This document shows positions 16,856-25,383 of a stretch of 64,000 bases of DNA, piece by piece. Position numbers and translations under genes: made by a program. Source of the stretch: CAYRJD01 sp965247395 (GTDB lineage: Bacteria; Actinomycetota; Acidimicrobiia; Acidimicrobiales; Poriferisodalaceae); NCBI GenBank assembly GCA_965247395.1, contig OZ252012.1:310001-374000 (forward strand), read 5' to 3'. The notes beneath the pieces were generated by a model. It ran no database searches. It saw nothing but the letters and a program-made list of their open reading frames with translations, and was not told where the DNA came from. How positions within the stretch are numbered: the stretch's first letter is position 1; each line of letters opens with the position of its first letter.

Positions 16856-18109
16856 TTAGTTCAGGTCCAGCGCCTTTACCTGCAGTGAGTCCAGCAGCTC
16901 TCCGAAGCTCTTCTCAAACGATGAAACACCTTGAGACTCCAGCAGATCGCACACATCAGCAAGGTCAACACCCACATCGGCCAGTCCGCTCAGCACCGCA
17001 TCCGGCGCCGTTGGGTCAGCGTCAACGGTGCGAGCCAAATTGCCGTGATCCACAAACGCCGCCAGCGTGTCATCGGGCATGGTGTTCACGGTGTTCGGCC
17101 CGATCAGCTGATCCACATAAAGCGTGTCGGGATAGGAGGGGTTTTTTGTGCTGGTCGATGCCCAGAGCGGTCGCTGCGGTCGGGCTCCATGTGCAGCGAG
17201 AGCTTCCCAGCGCGGTCCGCTAAACAGCCTGCCGTATTGCTGGTAGGCATCCTGACCGCTGGCTATGGCGGCCTTGCCGGCCAATCCGGAGGCCTTCTCA
17301 GCGATGGCCGCACTGCTTTGTGCCGCATTGCCTTGCGCCGTACTGGCTTGCTCTGTCAAAACTTCGAGCCTGCGATCCACCTCGGTGTCAATGCGGCTAA
17401 TAAAGAACGAAGCAACGCTGGCGACGCCGCTCAAATCTGGGCCACCTTGATCCGGACCACCCACCCCTGTGCTGGCCGCCGAGCCGGTTTGGTGCTCCAA
17501 CAAGTCCTCTAAGCCAGCGATGTATGCCTCAGCCACTTCGCAATAGCGCTCAACCGAAAAAATCAACGTCACGTTCACGTTGCGGCCTTCGCCGATCATT
17601 GCCCGTATGGCTGGCAAGCCCTCGGCGGTGCCAGGGATTTTCACCATCAGGTTCGGCTGAGGAATGCTCCCGTACAAGCCGCGAGCAGCGTCAATGGTGG
17701 CTGAGGTGTCGCGCGCAAGGCTCGGATCAACCTCCACAGAAACAAACCCGTCTTGCCCGTCGCTGGATTCATACACCGGCCTCAGCACTTCTAAAGCACC
17801 GACGATGTCGTGCGTTACCAAGCTCCAATACGCCGATTCGGTGTTGGAGCCGCCCTTGATGAGGTTGGTGAACTGTTCGTCGTAGTCGTTGCTGCCCGAA
17901 ATGGATTTTTGGAAAATCGAAGGATTAGAGGTGAGCCCACGGATACCGCTTTCAACCAATCGGCTTAGTTCACCGCCGGTTAACCAGCCTCGCCGCAGGT
18001 TGTCCAGCCACGGGCTCTGTCCGAATTCGGTATGCAGTCGCTCAAGCCTGTTGCTAGCGGTGTCGGTGGGATTGGTTGCGTTTGCGTTGTCGGAGTTTTT
18101 AGCGCTCAT
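16856..18109 (-). CDS. tal: transaldolase
   Basis: Pentose-phosphate enzyme moving a dihydroxyacetone unit between sugar phosphates. The N-terminal motif GIRGLTSNPSIFQKSI, the Schiff-base region LMVKIPGTAEGLPAI and NVTLIFSVERY are those of actinobacterial transaldolases. The protein is 417 residues, about 45 longer than is usual for the family, because of low-complexity insertions: a Gly/Ser/Pro/Asp stretch around residues 206-228 and an Ala/Ser/Gln-rich stretch around 250-275. Its ATG overlaps the transketolase stop by 4 bp, so the two are translationally coupled. Confidence 0.93.
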   Translation of the reverse strand: MSAKNSDNANATNPTDTASNRLERLHTEFGQSPWLDNLRRGWLTGGELSRLVESGIRGLTSNPSIFQKSISGSNDYDEQFTNLIKGGSNTESAYWSLVTHDIVGALEVLRPVYESSDGQDGFVSVEVDPSLARDTSATIDAARGLYGSIPQPNLMVKIPGTAEGLPAIRAMIGEGRNVNVTLIFSVERYCEVAEAYIAGLEDLLEHQTGSAASTGVGGPDQGGPDLSGVASVASFFISRIDTEVDRRLEVLTEQASTAQGNAAQSSAAIAEKASGLAGKAAIASGQDAYQQYGRLFSGPRWEALAAHGARPQRPLWASTSTKNPSYPDTLYVDQLIGPNTVNTMPDDTLAAFVDHGNLARTVDADPTAPDAVLSGLADVGVDLADVCDLLESQGVSSFEKSFGELLDSLQVKALDLN

Positions 18110-20112
18110 ATCAATAGTTTTCTAGCCGCGGCAGCCACCGCATCTGCGGTAAACCCGAAAGTCTCCATCAGCTTTTCTCCCGGAGCGCTGGCACCGAAGC
18201 GGTCAATCGTCACTGTGTCGGTGGCGTAACGGTGCCAACCCAACGGCGATCCAGCTTCAACGCCCAGCACTGGCACGCTGTCGCCTTGCCCAGTACCACC
18301 TAGCACCTTGTTTTTATACTCCGGCGACTGCGTTTCAAACAGTTCCCAACTCGGCATAGACACCACTCGGCTGGCAATTCCTTCGGCTGCAAGAGTGGCC
18401 GCCGCGTCAACGCAGCAATGCACCTCGCTACCGGTGCCGGCCAGAATCACTGCCGGATTGGGCGCGTCGATCAAGACGTAAGCGCCACGAGCAACCTGAT
18501 CAGGTCTGTCGGTGCCTTCGAGCACCGGCACGTTTTGACGAGTGAGCACCAGCGCCGTGGGGCCAGCAGTGGCTGTGTCAGTTGCGTTCGTTGTGTTCGT
18601 TCCAGCGGTGCCGTTGATGATTACCTGCCAAGCCTGAGTGGTTTCGTTGGCATCGGCTGGTCGAATCACCGTCAGGTTTGGGATAGCGCGCAAAGCCGCC
18701 AAGTGCTCAATCGGCTGATGCGTTGGTCCATCTTCACCCACGCCGATGGAGTCGTGACTCCAAACGAACACCACATTGAGATTGGACAGCGCGGCCATTC
18801 GCACCGCCGGGCGCATGTAGTCCGAAAACACCATGAAAGTGCCGACCACGGGCAGCACTCCGCCGTGAGCAGCCATGCCGTTGGCGATAGCACCCATGGC
18901 GTGCTCTCGCACCCCGTAATACAGCTTGCGGCCACCAGGGTTGGCCGCGCTTAGCACCTCGGCGTCAATGTTGGTGCCGGTGTTGCCGGTGAGGTCTGCT
19001 CCGCCAGCGATCAAAGCCGGCACATCATCTAGCAAAGCATCGAGCGATTTGTTGCCAGCGCTGCGAGTAGCAACCTGAGTGCCCGCCTCAAAGGTCGGTA
19101 ACCGATCCTGCCAGTCCGCGGTGCTGGCGGTGGCAGCCCAAAAAGCTTTCAGCCAACCTTGGTCGTGACCGCTGCTAGCTAGGCGTTGCTCCCAGGCGGA
19201 GCGTTCGGCCGAGCCAGCCTGACCGGCTTCTCGGTATGCCGCCGCAACTTCGTCTGCAACCACAAAGGTCGCTGCGGTGTCCATGCCCATGGCAGCTTTG
19301 GCTGCGGTTATCTCGTCATCATCGGTGATCGCACCGTGCGCCGCGGCAGTGTCGACCGCATTGGGGAACGGATAGCCGATGTGGCTGCGCACCACTATGA
19401 GGCTTGGTCGGTCAGTAACCAGGCGAGCGCGATCAAGCGCTACGGCCAAAGCGGCGGTGTCTTCTGACGCCTCGCCAAGGTCTTCAACTTGCCAGCCGTA
19501 GGCGGCGAATCTGGCCGGGGCATCGTCGGACAGTGCCAGATTGGTCGCACCATCAATGGTGATGTGGTTGTCGTCGTAGATAGCGATGAGCCGGCCAAGC
19601 TGTTGGTGTCCCGCTAGCGAAGCAGTCTCGTGACTGATGCCTTCCATCAGGTCGCCGTCACCGGCGATGACGTAGGTGTGGTGATCGACTAGATCCGCAC
19701 CCAGCCGGTCTCGCAGGTTGCGTTCGGCCAGCGCCATGCCAACAGCGTTAGCCAGGCCCTGTCCTAGTGGACCGGTGGTTACCTCAACGCCGGGAGTGAC
19801 GCCACGCTCGGGATGCCCGGGTGTGATCGAGCCGAGCTGGCGAAACTGTCGAATGTCGTCTAGGGAGACCTCGTAGCCAACCAGATGCAGCATGGCGTAA
19901 AGCAGCATCGAGGCGTGCCCGGCCGAGAGGATGAAGCGATCGCGGTCAGCCCAATCGGGAGCAGAAGCGTCGTAGCGCAAGGTGTGAGTAAAGAGCACAT
20001 GCGCCAGCGGCGCCAGCGCCATCGCCGTGCCGGTGTGCCCACTGTTTGCGGCCTTTACAGCATCGATGGCTAGAGCACGGATGGTGTTGATCTGCCGGGT
20101 TTCTAGGTCCAT
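18106..20112 (-). CDS. tkt: transketolase
   Basis: Thiamine-diphosphate enzyme of the pentose-phosphate pathway. Diagnostic segments: NSGHTGTAMALAPLAHVLF, GPLGQGLANAVGMALAE, the ThDP-binding GDGDLMEGISHE, and SHDSIGVGEDGPTHQPIEHL in the pyrimidine domain. Length (668) is normal. A Thr/Asn/Ala/Gly-rich insertion (GTAGTNTTNATDTATAG) sits near residues 505-521, just before the conserved GPTALVLTRQNVP. It follows the FIST gene by 12 bp and is coupled to tal. Confidence 0.95.
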   Translation of the reverse strand: MDLETRQINTIRALAIDAVKAANSGHTGTAMALAPLAHVLFTHTLRYDASAPDWADRDRFILSAGHASMLLYAMLHLVGYEVSLDDIRQFRQLGSITPGHPERGVTPGVEVTTGPLGQGLANAVGMALAERNLRDRLGADLVDHHTYVIAGDGDLMEGISHETASLAGHQQLGRLIAIYDDNHITIDGATNLALSDDAPARFAAYGWQVEDLGEASEDTAALAVALDRARLVTDRPSLIVVRSHIGYPFPNAVDTAAAHGAITDDDEITAAKAAMGMDTAATFVVADEVAAAYREAGQAGSAERSAWEQRLASSGHDQGWLKAFWAATASTADWQDRLPTFEAGTQVATRSAGNKSLDALLDDVPALIAGGADLTGNTGTNIDAEVLSAANPGGRKLYYGVREHAMGAIANGMAAHGGVLPVVGTFMVFSDYMRPAVRMAALSNLNVVFVWSHDSIGVGEDGPTHQPIEHLAALRAIPNLTVIRPADANETTQAWQVIINGTAGTNTTNATDTATAGPTALVLTRQNVPVLEGTDRPDQVARGAYVLIDAPNPAVILAGTGSEVHCCVDAAATLAAEGIASRVVSMPSWELFETQSPEYKNKVLGGTGQGDSVPVLGVEAGSPLGWHRYATDTVTIDRFGASAPGEKLMETFGFTADAVAAAARKLLI

Positions 20113-20124
20113 ACCAAGTCCGCC

Positions 20125-21240
20125 CTAGACGGTATTGCTGTCACGAAACACCGCAGCCGATGCCGTGAAACCGTGAAGAGTGGTCTTGCCGCCGATGGGG
20201 CCGATTTCACCAGCACAAAACATTCCTGCCACTGCGTCGTTATCGGTGATGTCGGCCATGGCGCGAGCGTCGTGACTGGGCTCTTCAAACATGTGGCTGC
20301 CGCGACCGTTGCAAGTAAAGAGCAAAGCGCCTTGCGCTGATCCGGTTTGGGCCAGCAGCGCTAGCAGGTCGTCGTGTGCGGTGTTGGCGTCGCGTACGTG
20401 AAACTGCACGGTGGCTCCCACAGGCGCTTCATCAGTGATCGCTATGGCGCCGGACTGCTGATCGATCCCCATGATGTTGCGGATTAAAAAATCGCCTCGG
20501 GTGAACTCGGTGCGATGTTCGTTCACTACCCGGCCAATTAGCAGTCCACTTCTCACCAGTTCGGCGTCTTCCTCGCTGAGGGAGTTTTGCAGCTCATAGA
20601 TGCGTTCTGTGGGGCGTTTGCCGCCCAGCGACTGGATTATGTTCTGCTTGCTAGCTGTGATGGTGAGCGGTTGGCCGATCGGTTTGCAGCCTTGTGAAAC
20701 CAGCGGCACCACCTCAGTTTCGCCACTGATGAGCAGCGCCACGGCGCCGCTGGTGTGAGTTTGTCCGTTAGCGATCAGGCGGACATGTGGTTGGCTGGTT
20801 GCCACGAAACCGCCGATTATTTTCATGTCCGGAGCGTTCTGTGACCAGTGCTTGATGGCAGAGTTGATGTCGAACGTGTACGGGTCGGCCAAGAGCACCA
20901 GCGTGTGAGCATCATCGAAGTCAGACTCGGATGTGTCCAGATGGCGAGCGACAGCGCTGCCTTGCAGTCGACCCGCCCAAAGGGTGACGGCCGGTCCCTC
21001 TTCGATTTCTTGTGAGCCGCCGACTAGCCCAGCAGCGGAGCAGCCGATGAGCGTGGTGGGGTTGAGGGCATCGTTGATGACGGAGACCATGTCGTCCATG
21101 TGGTTGGCCGCATGATCGCCAGACACAAACAACACCACTACATCTGGTGAGTGTCCGAGCCGATCCAAGATGTGTCCCACGGCCTCGCCAATGGCTCGAC
21201 CGGCATCCGGGTCTTGTGAGACACCTACTGCGTATGGCAT
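20125..21240 (-). CDS. FIST N- and C-domain protein (probable ligand sensor)
   Basis: The 371-residue product shows the FIST layout: an N-terminal domain (DVVVLFVSGDHAA, then PTTLIGCSAAGLVG) and a C-terminal domain ending in GALLFTCNGRGSHMF and AGMFCAGEIGPIGG. FIST proteins are intracellular sensors thought to bind small ligands. The start is taken at ATG 21240, which overlaps the stop of the upstream 130-residue gene as TGATG; a longer frame to 21309 exists but overlaps that gene. It precedes tkt and tal, hinting at metabolic sensing, which is inference. Confidence 0.85.
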   Translation of the reverse strand: MPYAVGVSQDPDAGRAIGEAVGHILDRLGHSPDVVVLFVSGDHAANHMDDMVSVINDALNPTTLIGCSAAGLVGGSQEIEEGPAVTLWAGRLQGSAVARHLDTSESDFDDAHTLVLLADPYTFDINSAIKHWSQNAPDMKIIGGFVATSQPHVRLIANGQTHTSGAVALLISGETEVVPLVSQGCKPIGQPLTITASKQNIIQSLGGKRPTERIYELQNSLSEEDAELVRSGLLIGRVVNEHRTEFTRGDFLIRNIMGIDQQSGAIAITDEAPVGATVQFHVRDANTAHDDLLALLAQTGSAQGALLFTCNGRGSHMFEEPSHDARAMADITDNDAVAGMFCAGEIGPIGGKTTLHGFTASAAVFRDSNTV

Positions 21241-21632
21241 CAAACTGCCTGAGCGGGAGCCAACACCGTCAAAGGAACCATGGTGGTTTCGCCGTCGCCG
21301 ATGCTGCAATGTGCTTCAACCGTGCCTGGTTCGGTGAACTCCAACTCGGCTTGCACCAGGTTGTAGCCAAATTTGCCCGGCTCCACGCTGAGCGGCTGAA
21401 CGTTGCGGGCTATCTGCTCACCGTCGCGCATGAAGATCACTTCTAGCGCCGCCATGCCGGACTCTTCGGCTGGGCATTGCGCTAGCACCAGCAGGTGGGG
21501 ATTGAGCGTGACAGGAAAGTCGGATGGTGCGGCGAGTGAAAAATGCACTCCGCCCAGGTCAAGACGAGCAGCGCCTCCATCGGCTTGACGCATCTCGAAA
21601 TTTTCTACGAACAACGCAGCCATGATCTGCAC
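21240..21632 (-). CDS. conserved hypothetical protein upstream of FIST gene
   Basis: A 130-residue soluble beta-rich protein (start GTG 21632, or ATG 21623 three codons in). It resembles the small actinobacterial proteins that begin with an ALFVENFEMR-like segment and contain a VFMRDGEQI-type strand; DUF6941 is one possibility I cannot confirm. Its stop overlaps the FIST start by one base, indicating coupling. Confidence 0.65.
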   Translation of the reverse strand: MQIMAALFVENFEMRQADGGAARLDLGGVHFSLAAPSDFPVTLNPHLLVLAQCPAEESGMAALEVIFMRDGEQIARNVQPLSVEPGKFGYNLVQAELEFTEPGTVEAHCSIGDGETTMVPLTVLAPAQAV

Positions 21633-21846
21633 GCCAGCAGGCTAGGGCACAGCTTTGCCATGCGGGACAGCCTTGTCTCGGTCTTGGTCTTATTCCCTTG
21701 GTCTTGTTGCGCGGTGCATTGTGCTCGGCACATTCATATCTGTGTGCGGCACATTCATAGCAAGGCGCGCCAGTGTCGTAGGTGTCAATGTCAATAGGTG
21801 TTGATGTCAATAGGTGTCATAGCCATAGGTGTCATAAGGTGCGCTC

Positions 21847-22299
21847 ATGGAAGACGGCAAAAAGTTTGATGGCGAGTACGGACCCAGCGCCTGGGATTGG
21901 GTTGCAGACCAGGCTCGTGAATATGAGGAGTCAAACGGGCAGCAGGCGAACACGTTGAGAGACACCGGTATGCCGGTCATCGTGATGACCACGACTGGGC
22001 ACCGCAGTGGGCTGGTGCGCAAGGTGCCGCTGATGCGAGTGGAGCGAGGTGGCCAGTACGCAATCGTGGCTTCGAAGGGCGGAGCGCCTGAGCAGCCTGG
22101 CTGGTATCACAACCTGATGGCGGATTCGACGGTGCTCATTCAAGACGGCCCCGAGCCGTTTGAAGCAACGGTGCGTTTGCTGAGCGGGGACGAGCGAGCG
22201 CAGTGGTGGGAGCTGGCGGTGGAGGTTTATCCGCCATATGCGGAATACCAAGTAAAGACCGACCGCGAGATCCCGCTTTTTGTAACTGAAGCCCAGTAG
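21847..22299 (+). CDS. F420-type deazaflavin-dependent nitroreductase family protein
   Basis: A 150-residue protein of the Ddn-like split-barrel family. Motifs: MPVIVMTTTGHRSGLVRKVP, GQYAIVASKGGAP and PGWYHNLMADSTVLIQDG, the F420-binding pattern of actinobacterial deazaflavin-dependent reductases. Its presence fits with fbiC at 13655. The two hairpins in the following 180 bp probably end its transcript before the cas operon. The 214 bp upstream contain short irregular repeats of TGTCAATAGG and GTGTCATAG type but no other gene. Confidence 0.88.
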   Translation: MEDGKKFDGEYGPSAWDWVADQAREYEESNGQQANTLRDTGMPVIVMTTTGHRSGLVRKVPLMRVERGGQYAIVASKGGAPEQPGWYHNLMADSTVLIQDGPEPFEATVRLLSGDERAQWWELAVEVYPPYAEYQVKTDREIPLFVTEAQ

Positions 22300-22346
22300 C
22301 TCTATAGCTCAGTCAGCTGTTGAGCTGGGCTGTCCTGCCCCCAGTG

Positions 22347-22384
22347 GCCGCTCGCTACCAAAGGCTGAGGTAGCGAGGTAGCGG
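22347..22384 (+). terminator. stem-loop downstream of the deazaflavin reductase gene
   Basis: CTCGCTACC (22351-22359) pairs perfectly with GGTAGCGAG (22369-22377) around a nine-base loop, and flanking GCCGCT/AGCGGC can extend the stem with a bulge. There is no T-tract, so it may be a terminator or a processing stem rather than a classical intrinsic terminator. Confidence 0.5.
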
Positions 22385-22432
22385 CTTTCACGAACGCGCA
22401 TTTAGTGCGCGGTAGATCCATGAGCGAAATGG

Positions 22433-22475
22433 CGCTGAAACCCTTGTTTTACAGGGCTTTCAGCGTCATTTTCTT
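22433..22475 (+). terminator. intrinsic terminator before the cas operon
   Basis: CGCTGAAA (22433-22440) plus CCCT pairs with AGGG plus TTTCAGCG (22453-22465, one bulged C), followed by TCATTTTCTT. This is a good rho-independent terminator on the plus strand and separates the reductase gene from the CRISPR-Cas operon about 100 bp downstream. Confidence 0.7.
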
Positions 22476-22576
22476 GTCTCCAGGTGAATTTCTAAACGGC
22501 CAATGTCACACACACGCGCTAAACATGCTGTCGTGCTGAAGGGATCCATCTTCGGCTCAGATTAAGAAAGGCCAAA

Positions 22577-23782
22577 ATGAGTGAGACACTCACATACGAA
22601 AAGCTGTTAGACGCAGTGCAAGGCGCTGCGGTGGCGCTGCGTTCAATTCTCAGGCTTCAGCCAGTAGATGGACCGGGTGGAAAGATCTTTCCACCGACCT
22701 ATTCCGTAGGTGAAGGATCTTCGTATGCCTATGAGCAACGCTTCAATCCTTCTGGTGAAGAAACTAAAACTGTGTTGATTGACTCAGTTGCTTCGCAGGC
22801 AAATCGAGCCGAGATGGCGCTCTTGCAAGCTTGGGACGGCGGGCAAATCAAGTTCCCGGTCCCATATATCGATTTCAGCGACTGCGAAGTAGTTCCCGAA
22901 TACGACCGTTTGACAGTTCTAGAGACACCACACCGACTTGCAGACGCGATCTTCCGAGACTGCGATCTAGATGGTAAATCATTCCGTCTCACAGAAGTGG
23001 CTGATGAGATATTCAAGTCCACGCCAAGTTGTGCGACCGCGTTGTACAAGCACGCGCCGACCGCTGTTTTGTTCGGCCAGTGGGACAGCACAGGCCATGC
23101 GGGCGGACTTGGAGCGAAATTCCAGCGAGCGTATGTCTCGGAGATAGTCGGGTTTGAAGCTGTGCCTGGGGTGAAGGTGTCTAGCCGGATCGATTCTTTA
23201 GGAATTATTAAAGATGGAGCAACGATCTACGAGCACAAGGATCCCATGAAAGTGTGGACGGCAAATAAAAGTGAGGCAGAACCAGTAAAGGGCAAAAAAG
23301 GTGAGTACAAAATGCTGAAACCATCAGAAATAAACCATGGGAACATTGTCCCCTCCATAGATGAGGCTGTTGGCGGTGTGACGATTTCTGAAGCTCGGCA
23401 AACAACGGTTATCTCATTGGCAGGACTGCGAAAGCTGAGATTCCCGGGTGATGATGAGCTGGCAGCGCGCACGGCATTGGCTTCGTTGGGCGTCGCTGCA
23501 ATGGCATTCGCAGTTGAGTCTGACTACGACCTTCGTTCACGGTGCCTGCTTGTTCCGGTTGAACCTCAAGAGGTCGAACTCGTCTCCAGGGATGGATCGC
23601 CATCTGAGAAGGTTGTGATCAACGGTGAAGTGGCTGCCAAAATTCTTAAACAGGCAAGTGATGCAGCTAAAAAGGCCGGAATCGGATGGTCAACCGATGA
23701 AATGGTGCTGAATCCATCTGAGAAGCTAATCGCACTGCTAAAAGATAGCCGCAAGATCACAGACGTCACAGACTTCGAATAG
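22577..23782 (+). CDS. csb1: type I-G Cas7, Csb1 family
   Basis: First gene of the CRISPR-Cas operon. The 401-residue product begins with the Csb1 (GSU0053-like) N-terminus and contains IKFPVPYIDFSD, a TALYKHAPTAVLFGQWDSTG segment and FQRAYVSEIVGFEAVPG, which I recognise as the Cas7 backbone subunit of type I-U, now called I-G. It would coat the crRNA in the Cascade complex. AGAAAGG precedes the ATG. GC content and codon use are lower than in the flanking housekeeping genes, consistent with acquisition of the locus by transfer. csb2 starts 8 bp downstream. Confidence 0.88.
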   Translation: MSETLTYEKLLDAVQGAAVALRSILRLQPVDGPGGKIFPPTYSVGEGSSYAYEQRFNPSGEETKTVLIDSVASQANRAEMALLQAWDGGQIKFPVPYIDFSDCEVVPEYDRLTVLETPHRLADAIFRDCDLDGKSFRLTEVADEIFKSTPSCATALYKHAPTAVLFGQWDSTGHAGGLGAKFQRAYVSEIVGFEAVPGVKVSSRIDSLGIIKDGATIYEHKDPMKVWTANKSEAEPVKGKKGEYKMLKPSEINHGNIVPSIDEAVGGVTISEARQTTVISLAGLRKLRFPGDDELAARTALASLGVAAMAFAVESDYDLRSRCLLVPVEPQEVELVSRDGSPSEKVVINGEVAAKILKQASDAAKKAGIGWSTDEMVLNPSEKLIALLKDSRKITDVTDFE

Positions 23783-23790
23783 GCGGATCG

Positions 23791-25383
23791 ATGTTTGCGA
23801 TAGAAATTAGTTTGTTAACGGGGCGCTATTACGCCTCGGTGGTCGAGGATCCTGACGAGCCCGAATGGCCTCCTCATCCAGCACGACTGTTTCTGGCTCT
23901 GGTAGCTGTCTGGGCCGATGCTGGTGAGGATGATGAAGAACGAAGAGCGCTTGAATGGTTGGAAAACCAGGAAGCGCCTTCAATCGCAGCTTCTCAAGCC
24001 TGGGAGCGCACCAGTGTCAAACACTATGTGCCAGTCAATGACACAACTGGGCTGAAAAAGGGGAAGGTAAAAGAAAGCGTGGGCCATGTGGCTAAGGGCA
24101 GACTTCTAGAAAAAGAGGTACTCCTAGATATACGTCCAAAACAAGAACGCTCTTTCCCTTCGGTCACTCCTGCAGTTCCAACAGTCTCATTTTCCTGGGA
24201 TGTCGAGATTCCTTCAGAGCAATTTATTGCACTGGATGCGCTGACTGCCAGACTCACGCGTTTGGGTCGTTCGGCATCTCTTGTCTCATGTGTGATGAGG
24301 ACCGAAGCCGTCGCGTCTAACTGGGTTCCTGACAGCGATAACCGCGGCGACCAAATGATGCGTTGGGTGGATCCAGGTCAGCTTGCGGTACTTGAAAATT
24401 ATGTATCGACTTTTGAGAAGGGGCTTAAGACTGAAAGACCGCGAGCCCTAACGAAGCGATCGGTGCCCTATAAGGAGATTACAAGCGGTGCCGAGGGTGA
24501 GGGCGAAGAGACTCTCTCGCCAAATACCAGCGGAGACTGTTACTTCTTTGAAATCGCTGCACGATCACGCAAGCTGCCAGTTACGCAGGGGGTTCGCTTG
24601 GCCAGAGCCTTTCGCGGAGCGGTTATGCGCTATGCCGAAGACCCCATCCCAGAGGGAATTAGTGGTCATCGCCAAGATGGCACTCCGAGTGCGATCCCAC
24701 ATCTTGTTATAGCTGCACTTCCACACGTAGGCATGTATGGCGATGGTCGACTAATGGGGTTGATGCTGCAGATACCGGATCTCCTTAACCCAGCTGATAA
24801 GGAAGCCGCCAAGCGCGCAATCGCAAATTGGGAAAAGGAAGCCGAGGGCAGTAGTAAAGGTCCCGATTTAGAGTTGACCCTCGGTAAATTCGGTGCCTTT
24901 CGAATCCGCAGGCTCAGACGTGGTAACAGCTCCACACTGAATTCTCTAAAGGGAAGCACTTGGTCTAAACGAAGCCGATTCTGGCGTTCGGTAACACCTA
25001 TAGCTTTACCCGTCCATCCAGGAAGCCTCCATCGCGGCACCGCAAAAGCCCGCGAGAAAGCTTGGGTGAAGGCCGAGGATGGAGTAAGGCGATCATGCGC
25101 TCACGTCGGCTTGCCCGATCCCGCGATGGTGAATTTGTTATCAGATCCGCTCTGGGAGGGATCAAGGCCAGTTGGCGAGTTCCCCCTGTTTGAGCAAGGA
25201 GCCAACAGAAGCAAACAGCCAGTTAGGCGAGAACAAGTTCATGCCGAAGTCTTGTTCGATAAGCCCGTCAAGGGCCCTCTGCTGCTAGGGGCGGGCCGGT
25301 ACCTGGGGCTTGGCTTGATGCGACCAGTTCCTATTGAGAGTTTGATCAACCTAAGCGTTCCGGAAATCGATGCACAGTCTTAA
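23791..25383 (+). CDS. csb2: type I-G Cas5-Cas6 fusion, Csb2 family
   Basis: The 530-residue protein starts MFAIEISLLTGRYYAS and then WPPHPARLFLALVAVWAD, the Csb2 (GSU0054-like) signature. The C-terminal end GPLLLGAGRYLGLGLMRPV is the Gly-rich loop of a Cas6-like RAMP domain. In I-G systems this protein is the Cas5-Cas6 fusion that processes the pre-crRNA and holds its 5' handle. The strong hairpin in the CRISPR repeat is its expected substrate. It overlaps the cas3 start by 14 bp. Confidence 0.88.
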   Translation: MFAIEISLLTGRYYASVVEDPDEPEWPPHPARLFLALVAVWADAGEDDEERRALEWLENQEAPSIAASQAWERTSVKHYVPVNDTTGLKKGKVKESVGHVAKGRLLEKEVLLDIRPKQERSFPSVTPAVPTVSFSWDVEIPSEQFIALDALTARLTRLGRSASLVSCVMRTEAVASNWVPDSDNRGDQMMRWVDPGQLAVLENYVSTFEKGLKTERPRALTKRSVPYKEITSGAEGEGEETLSPNTSGDCYFFEIAARSRKLPVTQGVRLARAFRGAVMRYAEDPIPEGISGHRQDGTPSAIPHLVIAALPHVGMYGDGRLMGLMLQIPDLLNPADKEAAKRAIANWEKEAEGSSKGPDLELTLGKFGAFRIRRLRRGNSSTLNSLKGSTWSKRSRFWRSVTPIALPVHPGSLHRGTAKAREKAWVKAEDGVRRSCAHVGLPDPAMVNLLSDPLWEGSRPVGEFPLFEQGANRSKQPVRREQVHAEVLFDKPVKGPLLLGAGRYLGLGLMRPVPIESLINLSVPEIDAQS

